Origin: an uncultured Oscillospiraceae bacterium | Lineage (GTDB): Bacteria > Bacillota > Clostridia > Oscillospirales > Oscillospiraceae | Direction of reading: 5' to 3' | DNA length: 64,000 nt | Assembly: GCA_950075865.1 (NCBI GenBank) | Contig: CATMVA010000008.1 | Span: forward strand, 51,426 to 115,425 | Part shown: one piece after another, positions 49,869-57,676 of the stretch | Position numbering within the stretch: position 1 is the first letter of the stretch | How the letters are laid out: each line of letters starts with the position of its first letter | Notes under the pieces: generated by a model | Seen by the model: the letters and a program-made list of their open reading frames with translations, nothing else | Database searches by the model: none | What the model was told of the DNA's origin: nothing | Made by a program: the position numbers and the translations under genes

Positions 49869-49888
49869 CCTTCTGTCTCCGCCTTTCT

Positions 49889-50794
49889 TTACTCGCCCAA
49901 AAGGGCATTTACAAAATTCTCTCCCTCAAAGGGCATCAGGTCGTCTACCCCCTCGCCCACGCCGATGAACTTGACGGGCACCCCCAGCTCCCGGGCGATG
50001 GCCACCACGATACCCCCCTTGGCGGTGCCGTCCAGCTTGGTGAGCACCACCCCGGTAAGCCCGGCCGACTCCATGAACTGCTTGGCCTGGATGAGCCCGT
50101 TCTGCCCCGTGGTGGCGTCCAGCACCAGCAAGGTCTCCCGGCTCACGCCGGGGCACTCCCGGTCGATGACCCGGCTGATCTTATTCAGCTCGTTCATCAG
50201 ATTCTGCTTGTTGTGGAGCCGTCCGGCCGTATCCACCAGCACCGCGTCGCACTGACGGGCCTTAGCCGCCGTAAGCGCGTCAAAGACCACGGCCGCCGGG
50301 TCGGCCCCCTCGTGCTGCTTGACGATGTCCACCCCGGCGCGCTCGCTCCAAATGGTGAGCTGGTCAGCGGCGGCTGCCCGGAAGGTATCCCCGGCGCAGA
50401 GAAGGACCCGCTTGCCCTCCCCCTTGAATCGGGCCGCCAGCTTACCGATGGTGGTGGTCTTGCCCACCCCGTTCACCCCAATAAAGAGGCACACGGCGGG
50501 CTTTTGCTCAATGTTGATCTCGGGAAGGCCGATGTTCATCAGCCCCACCAGGATATCCTTCAGCATCTCCCGGGCCTGAGCGGCCTCCTTCACATTGTCC
50601 AGCTTGCACCGGCGGCGAAGCTCCCCAGCAACCTCCAGGGCGGTGTCCACCCCCATATCGGAGAGGATCAAGGTCTCCTCCAGCAGATCATAAAAATCGT
50701 CGTCCAGCTCCCCGGCAAAAAGCTGATCAAAGGAATGCCCGATATTCTCCTTGGTCCTGCTCAGCCCCTGCCTGATCTTCTCAAAAAAGCCCAT
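49889..50794 (-). CDS. ftsY: Signal recognition particle receptor FtsY
   Basis: 301-aa NG-domain GTPase. Helical N domain (EKIRQGLSRTKENIGHSFDQL), G1 GVNGVGKTTTIGKLA, DTFRAAAADQL, DTAGRLHNKQNLMNEL, TKLDGTAKGG and FIGVGEGVDDLMPFE. ATG 50794 follows GAAAGGCGAC. No acidic A domain, as usual in Firmicutes. It lies downstream of smc with a transposase gene and two small genes between them. Confidence 0.96.
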   Translation of the reverse strand: MGFFEKIRQGLSRTKENIGHSFDQLFAGELDDDFYDLLEETLILSDMGVDTALEVAGELRRRCKLDNVKEAAQAREMLKDILVGLMNIGLPEINIEQKPAVCLFIGVNGVGKTTTIGKLAARFKGEGKRVLLCAGDTFRAAAADQLTIWSERAGVDIVKQHEGADPAAVVFDALTAAKARQCDAVLVDTAGRLHNKQNLMNELNKISRVIDRECPGVSRETLLVLDATTGQNGLIQAKQFMESAGLTGVVLTKLDGTAKGGIVVAIARELGVPVKFIGVGEGVDDLMPFEGENFVNALLGE

Positions 50795-50808
50795 AGTTTT
50801 GTCGCCTT

Positions 50809-51306
50809 TCAGATAAAATATTCGTCCTCCGCCCATCGGGCGGGATTGGTATCAATATAATTCCATTTTGTCAGAAAATCGGCCTCATCCCGGATGATGT
50901 GGTCATAAAAGGAGGTTTGCCAGAGGTCCATCCCCGCGTCCCGGTTGGAAAACCGTTTGATTGCCGCAACCATCCGGGATACCAGGGCCGTAGGGCGCGA
51001 CGCCCCCGGCGCGCCTCGGGTTTCCCCCGGTGAGGTAAATAGGATATGAACATGATTCGGCATGATGGTATAGGCATCGATTTTCAGGCCAGGGTAGGCC
51101 CGTTCGGAGTTTAGAAGGTGTTTTTCCACCGATTCCCCGATTTTTGTCAGTCGGAGGGTGGGTGGAAGCAGCGCGCCGAGGGCGTTGCGCCCTACGGAGA
51201 TGTGTGACAGAATACATTTCCGATCTTTCGTGCAGAAGGTCACAAAATAGGCCCCTCCTTGGGAATAATCATACCCCTTCAACCTCGGATGCTTTCTTTG
51301 TTCCAT
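50809..51306 (-). CDS. REP-associated tyrosine transposase (RAYT, Y1_Tnp)
   Basis: 165-aa HUH single-strand nuclease of the IS200/IS605-related TnpA-REP group. RLKGYDYSQGGAYFVTFCTKD opening; HUH motif in MPNHVHILF (His85, His87); catalytic Tyr134 in SFYDHIIRDEADF; ending YIDTNPARWAEDEYF. Two inverted 27-bp REP-like sequences lie inside its own coding region (codons about 37-46 and 98-106). The ATG overlaps the stop of the mini-ORF by TGATG. No flanking IS ends were found; such genes are usually domesticated. Confidence 0.9.
   Translation of the reverse strand: MEQRKHPRLKGYDYSQGGAYFVTFCTKDRKCILSHISVGRNALGALLPPTLRLTKIGESVEKHLLNSERAYPGLKIDAYTIMPNHVHILFTSPGETRGAPGASRPTALVSRMVAAIKRFSNRDAGMDLWQTSFYDHIIRDEADFLTKWNYIDTNPARWAEDEYFI
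50988..51014 (+). repeat. REP-like 27-bp sequence, copy A (inside RAYT gene)
   Basis: Begins CCGTAGGGCGC and ends CGGCGCGC; GGGCGCGACGCCC-type inner palindrome. Inverted partner of 51171-51197 with two mismatches. Confidence 0.8.
51171..51197 (-). repeat. REP-like 27-bp sequence, copy B (inside RAYT gene)
   Basis: Reverse complement begins CCGTAGGGCGC and ends CGGCGCGC; 25 of 27 bases equal copy A. Encodes the SVGRNALGAL stretch of the transposase. Confidence 0.8.
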
Positions 51307-51368
51307 CACTTGATATTCAGCTCTTTCTCCTCGTCGTTGAGATTGATACCTTGTTGCTTCCTGCTCAT
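51306..51368 (-). CDS. 20-aa mini-ORF repeating the Smc C-terminus
   Basis: Translates as MSRKQQGINLNDEEKELNIK. The last 13 residues differ from the Smc C-terminus (INLNDVEKELNIK) only by Val to Glu, yet many third codon positions differ. It is linked by TGATG overlaps both to the upstream zinc-ribbon gene and to the RAYT gene downstream. It may be a relic of a second smc 3' end rather than a working gene. Confidence 0.5.
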   Translation of the reverse strand: MSRKQQGINLNDEEKELNIK

Positions 51369-51646
51369 CACCAGTTCAAATGTCCCGCACAATACGGACA
51401 AGTGTTGTTGCGCCGCATATCCAAGTAACGTGTATGCTGTCCGCCCAGCCATTTCCCGCAGTTGGGACAGCGGAAGAATATTCGGTCAAACAGAAATCCC
51501 ACGAGGATCAAGCCGAACCCCACTTTCCCTATACATATGGGATAAAAAATCGCATCCAGCCGCGCAAATACCGCGTCCAGTATCATCATGGCAAAGCCGC
51601 ACAAGGGCATCGCTATCCTCAACCGCTGCACTGTCCTCAGTCTCAT
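51368..51646 (-). CDS. Small zinc-ribbon membrane protein
   Basis: 92 aa. Two hydrophobic segments (IAMPLCGFAMMILDAVF and VGFGLILVGFLF) precede a CPNCGKW ... CPYCAGH zinc ribbon in the last 35 residues. The ATG overlaps the smc stop (ATGA). Family not recognised. Its base use is a little more AT-rich than smc, consistent with an inserted gene between smc and the RAYT. Confidence 0.8.
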   Translation of the reverse strand: MRLRTVQRLRIAMPLCGFAMMILDAVFARLDAIFYPICIGKVGFGLILVGFLFDRIFFRCPNCGKWLGGQHTRYLDMRRNNTCPYCAGHLNW

Positions 51647-54600
51647 TTGATATTCAATTCCTTCTCCACATCGTTCAGGTTGATGGTCAGCACCCGCGTC
51701 ACTCCCTGCTCCTGCATGGTGACGCCGTAGAGGGTGTCGGCCTCCTCCATGGTGCCCCGGCGGTGGGTGATGACGATGAACTGGGTGTTATCCGCCATGG
51801 AGCGCATATACCGGGCGAACCGGGCGATGTTGGGGTCGTCCAAAGCCGCCTCGATCTCGTCCATCACCACGAAGGGGGTGGGCCGGACCTTCAGAATAGC
51901 GAAGTAGAGAGCAATAGCCACAAAAGCCTTCTCCCCGCCCGAGAGGAGGGTGATGATCTTCAGGCTCTTTCCCGGCGGCTGGACCTTGATCTCGATGCCG
52001 CAGTTCAGGATATCCTCGGGGTCCTCCAGCTCCAACGTAGCCTTGCCGCCTCCAAACAGCTCCACAAAGGTGGTCTGGAAGGCCTCGTTGATCTTTCCGA
52101 ACTGCTCGGCGAAGATCCGCTCCATCTCCCCGGTCACGTCGGCGATGATCTTCAACAGCTCATCCTTGGCCCCCCGCACGTCGTCCCGCTGCCCGGTGAA
52201 GTAGGTGTACCGCTCGTTGACCCGCTGGAACTCGTCGATGGCGTCCAGGTTGATGTTGCCCAGAGCCGAGATGGACCGCTTGAGCTCGGCCACCCGCCGC
52301 TGGGCCTTCTGGACGCTCTCCAGCTCGATGCGCTGCTGCCGGGCCGCCTCGTGGGTCAGCTCGTAGGTCTCCCACAGCCTGTCCAGGATCTGCTGCTCCT
52401 CCATCTGGGCGGCGGCTTTCTTCTGCTCCAGGACCGAGACCTCCCGCTCCATATTGAGCAGCTCGCTGTTCTTGTCCCGGCTGGCCTTGTCGGCCCGTGT
52501 CCGCTCCCCCTCCAGCTCCAGCCGCTCCCGGTTGAGCCGGGCCACCGTCTCGTCCCGTGCGGCGTTCTCGCTTTTGATATCCTGGAGATCCCGCTCCTTC
52601 TCGGCGATCTGGGTGCTCAGGCTCTCGATCTGCTCCTGGAGCTCCAAAATACGCTGTTCCCGGTCGCTCCGGTCCCCGTCCATATCCCGGCGCAGGTCCT
52701 CCAACTCCCGGAGGGACTGCCTCGAAGCCAGCGCCTCGGCCTCCAGCCCCGCCTTCTGGGCGCCCAGTGCCGCGATCTCGGCGCTGATGACCTCCCCCCG
52801 CTGCCGGACCTCGCTCTGGCCCTTTTCCTTGGCCTCGGCCTCGCTGCGGAGGGCCGAGGCGGCTCCCTCCAGCTCCTCGATCCGCTTCCGGGCGGCGGCG
52901 GTGTCCTCCTCGGTCCGCTGAGAGCGCTCGGAGAGTTGGTCCAGCTCCTTCTTCCACTCGTCCCGCGTCCGCTCCTGGTCGGCCACCGCCTGGTGGAGGT
53001 GGCTCACCCGCTCCTCCAGCTTCAGAATATCGTCCTCATGCTGCCGCTGCTGGGCCTGGGCGGCGTCCATCTCATACTGGGCCCCCGTGACCTCCCGCTT
53101 GGCCTCCTCCAGCTCCTTCTGGACCGCAGCGAGCTTGCTGTTCAGGTCCCCCTCCTGGGCCCGGAGCCGTTCCAGCTCCCCCTGACGGGACAAAATGCCC
53201 GCCGTCTTGGAGGCCGAGCCGCCCGTCATGGACCCGCCTGGGTTCAGCACCTGGCCGTCCAGCGTGACGATCTTCAGCCGGTGCCCATACTTCCGGGCCA
53301 TGGCGATGGCCGTGTCCATATCCTCGGCAATGACGGTCCGCCCCAGCAGGTTGGAAAAGACCTTCTCATACTTCTTCCCGCACTCAATGAGCTCGTCCCC
53401 CAGCCCCACAAAGCCGGGCTCCCGGTCCACGCCCTTCTCCTTGAACTCGGCGGGCTGGATGGCGTCCAACGGCAGGAAAGTACACCGGCCGCCGTCCCGC
53501 CGCTTCAGGTACTGAATGGCGTTCTTGCCGTCGGATTCCCGCTCCACCACAATGTTCTGCATGGCCGAGCCCAGGGCGGTCTCAATGGCCACGGTGTACT
53601 CGTCCTTCACCCGGAGGAGCCCGGCCACCGGGCCCAGAATGCCCTTCATCTGGCCCCGCTCGGCCTCCCCCATGATCATCTTGACCGCCTTGGAGTATCC
53701 CTCGTACAGCTTCTCCATCTCCATGAGCATGTGGATCCGGGACTGGAGGGTGCTCACCTCCAGCCGGAGCTTGTCATGCCTGTCCGCCACGCTCTGGAGC
53801 TTTTGGTTCCGGCTGGACAGCCGCAGGGCGTAGCCGCTGATGATATTCTTGATGGAGTCCCGGTCCTCCCGGGCCTCCTCCAGCTCCTTCTGAGCCCCGG
53901 CATGGTCGTCTTTCGCGGCCTGGAGCCGCTCCTCCCCGGCGTTCAGCTCCTGCCGGAGGGCGGCGTCCCTGTCCATGATCTCCTGGGCGGCGGCGGCCAG
54001 AGCCGACAGCAGGGCCTTGGCCTCGGCGGCCGAGGCGGTCTCCATCTGCTCCTTCTGGCGCAGCTCCTCCATCTCGGCGGCCAACATACCGGCGCTCTTG
54101 CCCACCTCGTCGGCCTCGGCCTGCTTGGCGGCGATCTGACCGTCCAGAGCGGTCATCTCGGTGCCGATCTGGTCCAGCCGCTCCTGGCGCTGCTTGATCT
54201 GCCCCTCGATAGACCCGGCCCGGCCCTCCTGGGCCTCCAGCTCCCGCTTGAGCCGGTCGGTGTTCTCCAGGTTGTTCTGGATGTTGGCCTTCAGCACCGC
54301 GATAGCGTTCTCCCGCTCGTTGGCGTCGGCCTGTCTCTTCTGGATCTCAAACCGGAGCCCCTCGGCGTCCAGTTCCTTCTGCCGCATCTGCTGGGCGATG
54401 GCCTCGGCCTTGGCGTAGAGCTCCTCCACCTGGGCCTGGGCCTCGGTCTTCTGGCGCACGGCGTTCTCATAGTCGGTCTGGATCTTGATGCTCCCCGCCC
54501 TCAAACGCTCCAACTGCTCCAGCCACAGGGAGATCTCCAGCCCCCGAAGCTCGTCCCGGAGCAGGAGGAACTTCCTGGCCTTCTCGGCCGATACCCGCAG

Positions 54601-55215
54601 GGGCTCCACCTGGAGCTCCAGCTCATCAATCTTGTCGTTGATCCGCACCAGGTTCTCCTCGGTCTTCTCCAGCTTCCGCTCGGACTCCTCCTTGCGGTGG
54701 CGGTAGCGGGAGATGCCCGCCGCCTCCTCAAAGACCTCCCGCCGGTCCTCGCTGCGGATGGACAGGATCTCGTCGATCTTGCCCTGGCCGATGATGGAGT
54801 ACCCCTCCCGGCCCAGTCCGGTGTCCATAAACAGCTCGTTCACGTCCTTGAGCCGGACCGAGCGGCGGTTGATGTAGTATTCGCTCTCCCCCGAGCGGTA
54901 ATACCGCCGGGTAACCATGACCTCGCTCTGGTCGATGTTGGGGAAAATGTGCTCGGTGTTGTCCAGCACAAGGGACACCTCGGCAAAGCCCAGCTGCTTG
55001 CGCTTGGCTGTGCCGCCGAAGATCACGTCCTCCATCTTGCCTCCCCGGAGGGCCCGGGTGGACTGCTCCCCCATGACCCAGCGGATGGCGTCGGAGATAT
55101 TGGATTTTCCCGACCCGTTGGGGCCTACAATGGCGGTGATGTCCTCCCCGAAGGAGAGCACCGTCTTGTCCGGAAAGCTCTTGAACCCCTGGATTTCAAG
55201 GGCTTTGAGGTACAT
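51643..55215 (-). CDS. smc: Chromosome segregation protein SMC
   Basis: 1190-aa condensin ATPase. Walker A GPNGSGKS at 31-38 (AIRWVMGEQS follows), first coiled coil about 170-500, hinge about 510-680 (GILGPVAGLLRV, AIETALGSAMQNIVVE, GGSMTGGSAS), second coiled coil to about 1020, then signature LLSGGEKAFVAIAL and Walker B VVMDEIEAALDD. ATG 55215 follows GAGGTG; an in-frame GTG nine bases earlier is inside that site. It has its own promoter and heads the cluster down to rsfS. Confidence 0.97.
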   Translation of the reverse strand: MYLKALEIQGFKSFPDKTVLSFGEDITAIVGPNGSGKSNISDAIRWVMGEQSTRALRGGKMEDVIFGGTAKRKQLGFAEVSLVLDNTEHIFPNIDQSEVMVTRRYYRSGESEYYINRRSVRLKDVNELFMDTGLGREGYSIIGQGKIDEILSIRSEDRREVFEEAAGISRYRHRKEESERKLEKTEENLVRINDKIDELELQVEPLRVSAEKARKFLLLRDELRGLEISLWLEQLERLRAGSIKIQTDYENAVRQKTEAQAQVEELYAKAEAIAQQMRQKELDAEGLRFEIQKRQADANERENAIAVLKANIQNNLENTDRLKRELEAQEGRAGSIEGQIKQRQERLDQIGTEMTALDGQIAAKQAEADEVGKSAGMLAAEMEELRQKEQMETASAAEAKALLSALAAAAQEIMDRDAALRQELNAGEERLQAAKDDHAGAQKELEEAREDRDSIKNIISGYALRLSSRNQKLQSVADRHDKLRLEVSTLQSRIHMLMEMEKLYEGYSKAVKMIMGEAERGQMKGILGPVAGLLRVKDEYTVAIETALGSAMQNIVVERESDGKNAIQYLKRRDGGRCTFLPLDAIQPAEFKEKGVDREPGFVGLGDELIECGKKYEKVFSNLLGRTVIAEDMDTAIAMARKYGHRLKIVTLDGQVLNPGGSMTGGSASKTAGILSRQGELERLRAQEGDLNSKLAAVQKELEEAKREVTGAQYEMDAAQAQQRQHEDDILKLEERVSHLHQAVADQERTRDEWKKELDQLSERSQRTEEDTAAARKRIEELEGAASALRSEAEAKEKGQSEVRQRGEVISAEIAALGAQKAGLEAEALASRQSLRELEDLRRDMDGDRSDREQRILELQEQIESLSTQIAEKERDLQDIKSENAARDETVARLNRERLELEGERTRADKASRDKNSELLNMEREVSVLEQKKAAAQMEEQQILDRLWETYELTHEAARQQRIELESVQKAQRRVAELKRSISALGNINLDAIDEFQRVNERYTYFTGQRDDVRGAKDELLKIIADVTGEMERIFAEQFGKINEAFQTTFVELFGGGKATLELEDPEDILNCGIEIKVQPPGKSLKIITLLSGGEKAFVAIALYFAILKVRPTPFVVMDEIEAALDDPNIARFARYMRSMADNTQFIVITHRRGTMEEADTLYGVTMQEQGVTRVLTINLNDVEKELNIK

Positions 55216-55253
55216 AGCATCCACCTCACTTTAGATATAGTCATAGATAATAC

Positions 55254-55282
55254 ATTATACCAAAGCCCCAAGTGAATTGCAA
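55254..55282 (-). promoter_or_regulatory. Sigma-A promoter of smc
   Basis: Minus-strand TTGCAA (55282-55277), 17-base spacer, TATAAT (55259-55254). Confidence 0.82.
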
Positions 55283-55349
55283 ATTCTTTTCCTTATACAA
55301 TGAGGAAAAAAGAGTGAAAAAGCGTCGTGTTTCTTGTAAAGTTTTACTC

Positions 55350-55378
55350 TTGCAAACCCTTCCGGACTGTGCTATCTT
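55350..55378 (+). promoter_or_regulatory. Promoter of the MATE transporter
   Basis: TTGCAA 55350-55355, 17-base spacer, TATCTT 55373-55378, 29 bases before the TTG start. Confidence 0.65.
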
Positions 55379-55406
55379 TAGAGGACTGTGAAAAGAGGGA
55401 TTTGGT

Positions 55407-56768
55407 TTGAAACGACACAACATTGACATGCTCAACGGGCCGCTCTGGTCCAAGATCCTGCTCTTCGCTCTGCCTTTGATGGCCTCCAGCGTGATGCAGC
55501 TTCTCTTCAACGCCGCTGACGTCATCGTAGTGGGCCGCTTCGCCGGCGATGCCTCCCTGGCCGCCGTCACCTCCACGGGCTCCCTGGTAAACCTGCTGGT
55601 CAATCTCTTTATGGGCCTGTCCATCGGCACCAACGTCATCGCCGCCCACGCCCTGGGCCGCCAGGACGACGGGGCGCTGGGGAAAACCGTCCACACCGCC
55701 ATCCTGGTCAGCTTTATCGGCGGCGTGATCCTGTCCGTCCTGGGAGTCTTCCTCTCCCCCATCCTGCTGGAGGTCATGGACTCCCCCGAGAACGTCATCG
55801 GCCTGTCCTCCCTGTACCTGCGGATCTACTTCCTGGGCATGCCCGCCATGCTGGCCTATAACTTTGGCTCCTCCATCCTCCGGGCCCAAGGGGACACCCG
55901 CCGCCCCATGGTCTACCTGGCTATCGCCGGCGTGGTCAATGTGATCCTCAACCTGATCCTGGTCATCGTCTTCCGGCTGGATGTGGCCGGCGTGGCCATC
56001 GCCACCGTGGTCTCCCAGTACATCTCCTGCTTCCTGGTCCTGCGCTGTCTCACCCGTGAGAGCGGCGCCCTCCACCTGGACCTGAAGGCCCTGCGCATCG
56101 ACCCGGGCACCCTGAAGAGCATCGCCCTCATCGGCCTGCCCGCCGGACTCCAGGGCATGGTCTTCTCCCTGTCCAACATGGTCATCCAGTCCTCCATCAA
56201 CTCCTTCGGCGACGTGGTCATGGCCGGCTCGGGAGCCGCCGCCAATATCGAAGGTTTCGTCTATGTCTCCATGAACGCCCTCTACCAGACCTGCCTTACC
56301 TTCTCCGGCCAGAACTACGGCGCGGGCAAGCCCCAGCGGGTCGACCGGGTCATCCTGATCTGCGTGGGCTTCGTCACCATCGCCGGCGTGGTCTGCGGCG
56401 GCCTGGCCTACGCCTTCGCCGCCCCCCTGCTTCACATCTACTCCCCCAGCGACGAGGTGGTGACCCAGGGCATCATCCGCATGACCTACGTATGCCTGCC
56501 CTACTTCCTCTGCGGCGTCATGGACACCCTGGTGGGCGCGCTCCGGGGCCTGGGGGCCTCGGTGGTCCCCATGTGCGTGTCGGTGGTAGGGGTCTGCGGT
56601 GTCCGGCTCATGTGGATCTTCACAGTCTTCCAGGCCGTCCACACCCCCGAATGTCTCTACATCTCCTACCCCATCAGCTGGGCCGCCACCGCTCTCATCC
56701 ACCTCTGCTGCCTGATGGTGGTCCGCAAACGCTCCTACAAAAAAATAGCGACTACCGCAGCCGCCTGA
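55407..56768 (+). CDS. MATE family efflux transporter
   Basis: 453-aa, twelve-helix cation-coupled multidrug/organic cation exporter. Family opening MLNGPLWSKILLFALPLMASS and NAADVIVVGRFAGD, second-half repeat LIGLPAGLQGMVFSLSNMVIQ with QNYGAGKPQRVDR. Start TTG 55407 after GAGGG; the first ATG in frame (MLNG) is an alternative. Substrate unknown. Confidence 0.94.
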   Translation: MKRHNIDMLNGPLWSKILLFALPLMASSVMQLLFNAADVIVVGRFAGDASLAAVTSTGSLVNLLVNLFMGLSIGTNVIAAHALGRQDDGALGKTVHTAILVSFIGGVILSVLGVFLSPILLEVMDSPENVIGLSSLYLRIYFLGMPAMLAYNFGSSILRAQGDTRRPMVYLAIAGVVNVILNLILVIVFRLDVAGVAIATVVSQYISCFLVLRCLTRESGALHLDLKALRIDPGTLKSIALIGLPAGLQGMVFSLSNMVIQSSINSFGDVVMAGSGAAANIEGFVYVSMNALYQTCLTFSGQNYGAGKPQRVDRVILICVGFVTIAGVVCGGLAYAFAAPLLHIYSPSDEVVTQGIIRMTYVCLPYFLCGVMDTLVGALRGLGASVVPMCVSVVGVCGVRLMWIFTVFQAVHTPECLYISYPISWAATALIHLCCLMVVRKRSYKKIATTAAA

Positions 56769-56772
56769 TAAA

Positions 56773-56799
56773 AAAGAGACCGGGTCCCCCGGTCTCTTT
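56773..56799 (+). terminator. Intrinsic terminator of the MATE gene
   Basis: AAAGAGACCGGG (56773-56784) pairs perfectly with CCCGGTCTCTTT (56788-56799). Confidence 0.9.
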
Positions 56800-56835
56800 C
56801 TTATCCTTCCCTTGTGCCCATTGTGGATCTCTTCT

Positions 56836-56872
56836 CCCGGATGTATGTTTTCATACATCCGGGGTATTTTTT
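56836..56872 (+). terminator. Second terminator-like hairpin in the recombinase leader
   Basis: CCCGGATGTATG (56836-56847) pairs perfectly with CATACATCCGGG (56852-56863), followed by GTA and a seven-T run. It stands only about 27 bases before the recombinase start, so it could attenuate that gene. Confidence 0.75.
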
Positions 56873-56898
56873 TGCCTCTGGTCTGGGAGGGATATAGA

Positions 56899-57528
56899 TT
56901 GAACAATAAAATTTACGGCTACGCCCGGGTCTCCACCGCCGAGCAGAACGAGGACCGCCAGCTCGTCGCCCTGAGGGAGGTTGGTGTCCCCGAAAAAACT
57001 ATCTTTTTGGACAAGCTCTCGGGCAAGGACTTCCGCCGCCCGGCCTACCGCCGCCTGGTCCGGCGCATGAAAAAAGACGACCTGCTCTATATCAAGAGCA
57101 TCGACCGTCTGGGGCGGAACTATAAAGAGATCCTGGACCAGTGGCGCTTTCTCACCAAGGAGAAGGGCATCGACATCGTGGTGCTGGATATGCCCCTGCT
57201 GGACACCCGGCGGGGCAAGGACCTGATGGGGACCTTTTTAAGCGACATCGTCCTTCAGGTCCTCTCCTTCGTGGCCGAGAACGAGCGGACCAACATCCGC
57301 CAGCGACAGGCCGAAGGCATCGCCGCCGCCAGGGCCCGGGGGGTAAAGTTCGGCCGGCCGCCCCGCCCCCTGCCGGAGAATTTTTACGCCGTCCACAAGG
57401 CCTGGCGGGAGAAAAAGCTCACCCTCCCCCAGGCCGCCGCGGCCTGCCAAATGCCCCCCGGCACCTTCTACGCCAAGGCCCGGAAATTTGAAAACGCCCA
57501 ACAAAACAAAACCGGCCAAAATTTGTAA
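56899..57528 (+). CDS. Serine recombinase (resolvase/invertase type)
   Basis: 209 aa. Catalytic Ser in YGYARVSTAEQNEDRQ, then LDKLSGKDFRRPAY, DLLYIKSIDRLGRNYKEI (the Arg-rich active site), DTRRGKDLMGTFLSDIVLQVLSFVAENER, IRQRQAEGIAAARARGVKFGRP and a short C-terminal HTH. Typical small resolvase length. TTG start at 56899 with GGGAGGG upstream gives the family N-terminus. A 13-bp-arm palindrome overlaps its stop codon and recurs as a half-site 115 bases on. No transposase is beside it. Confidence 0.9.
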   Translation: MNNKIYGYARVSTAEQNEDRQLVALREVGVPEKTIFLDKLSGKDFRRPAYRRLVRRMKKDDLLYIKSIDRLGRNYKEILDQWRFLTKEKGIDIVVLDMPLLDTRRGKDLMGTFLSDIVLQVLSFVAENERTNIRQRQAEGIAAARARGVKFGRPPRPLPENFYAVHKAWREKKLTLPQAAAACQMPPGTFYAKARKFENAQQNKTGQNL

Positions 57529-57550
57529 AGGTGTACTTTTACAAATTTTG
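57517..57550. repeat. Palindromic candidate recombination site I
   Basis: CAAAATTTGTAAA (57517-57529) pairs perfectly with TTTACAAATTTTG (57538-57550) around the 8-base centre GGTGTACT. It overlaps the recombinase stop. Confidence 0.65.
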
Positions 57551-57636
57551 ACCGATCACTTTCTATGGTTCATTATACTCGACAAATCCTGTGATGTCAA
57601 ACACTTTTTCGACTGTTTTACATGCAATTTTCTTTA

Positions 57637-57653
57637 TTTGTAAAGGTACACTT
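57637..57653. repeat. Candidate recombination half-site II
   Basis: TTTGTAAAGGTACACTT repeats 57522-57538 (TTTGTAAAGGTGTACTT) with two mismatches, 115 bases further on and just before the next gene. Confidence 0.55.
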
Positions 57654-57676
57654 AACCAAAAGGAGGATTTTGTAAG

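Noticed and set aside
51259..55275. Very long plus-strand open frame (over 1300 codons) opposite smc
   Set aside because: Antisense shadow of smc caused by high GC at third positions; leucine/glycine/histidine-rich translation, no start context.
55344..56906. Long minus-strand open frame opposite the MATE gene
   Set aside because: Asp/Gly/His-rich shadow of a hydrophobic protein gene.
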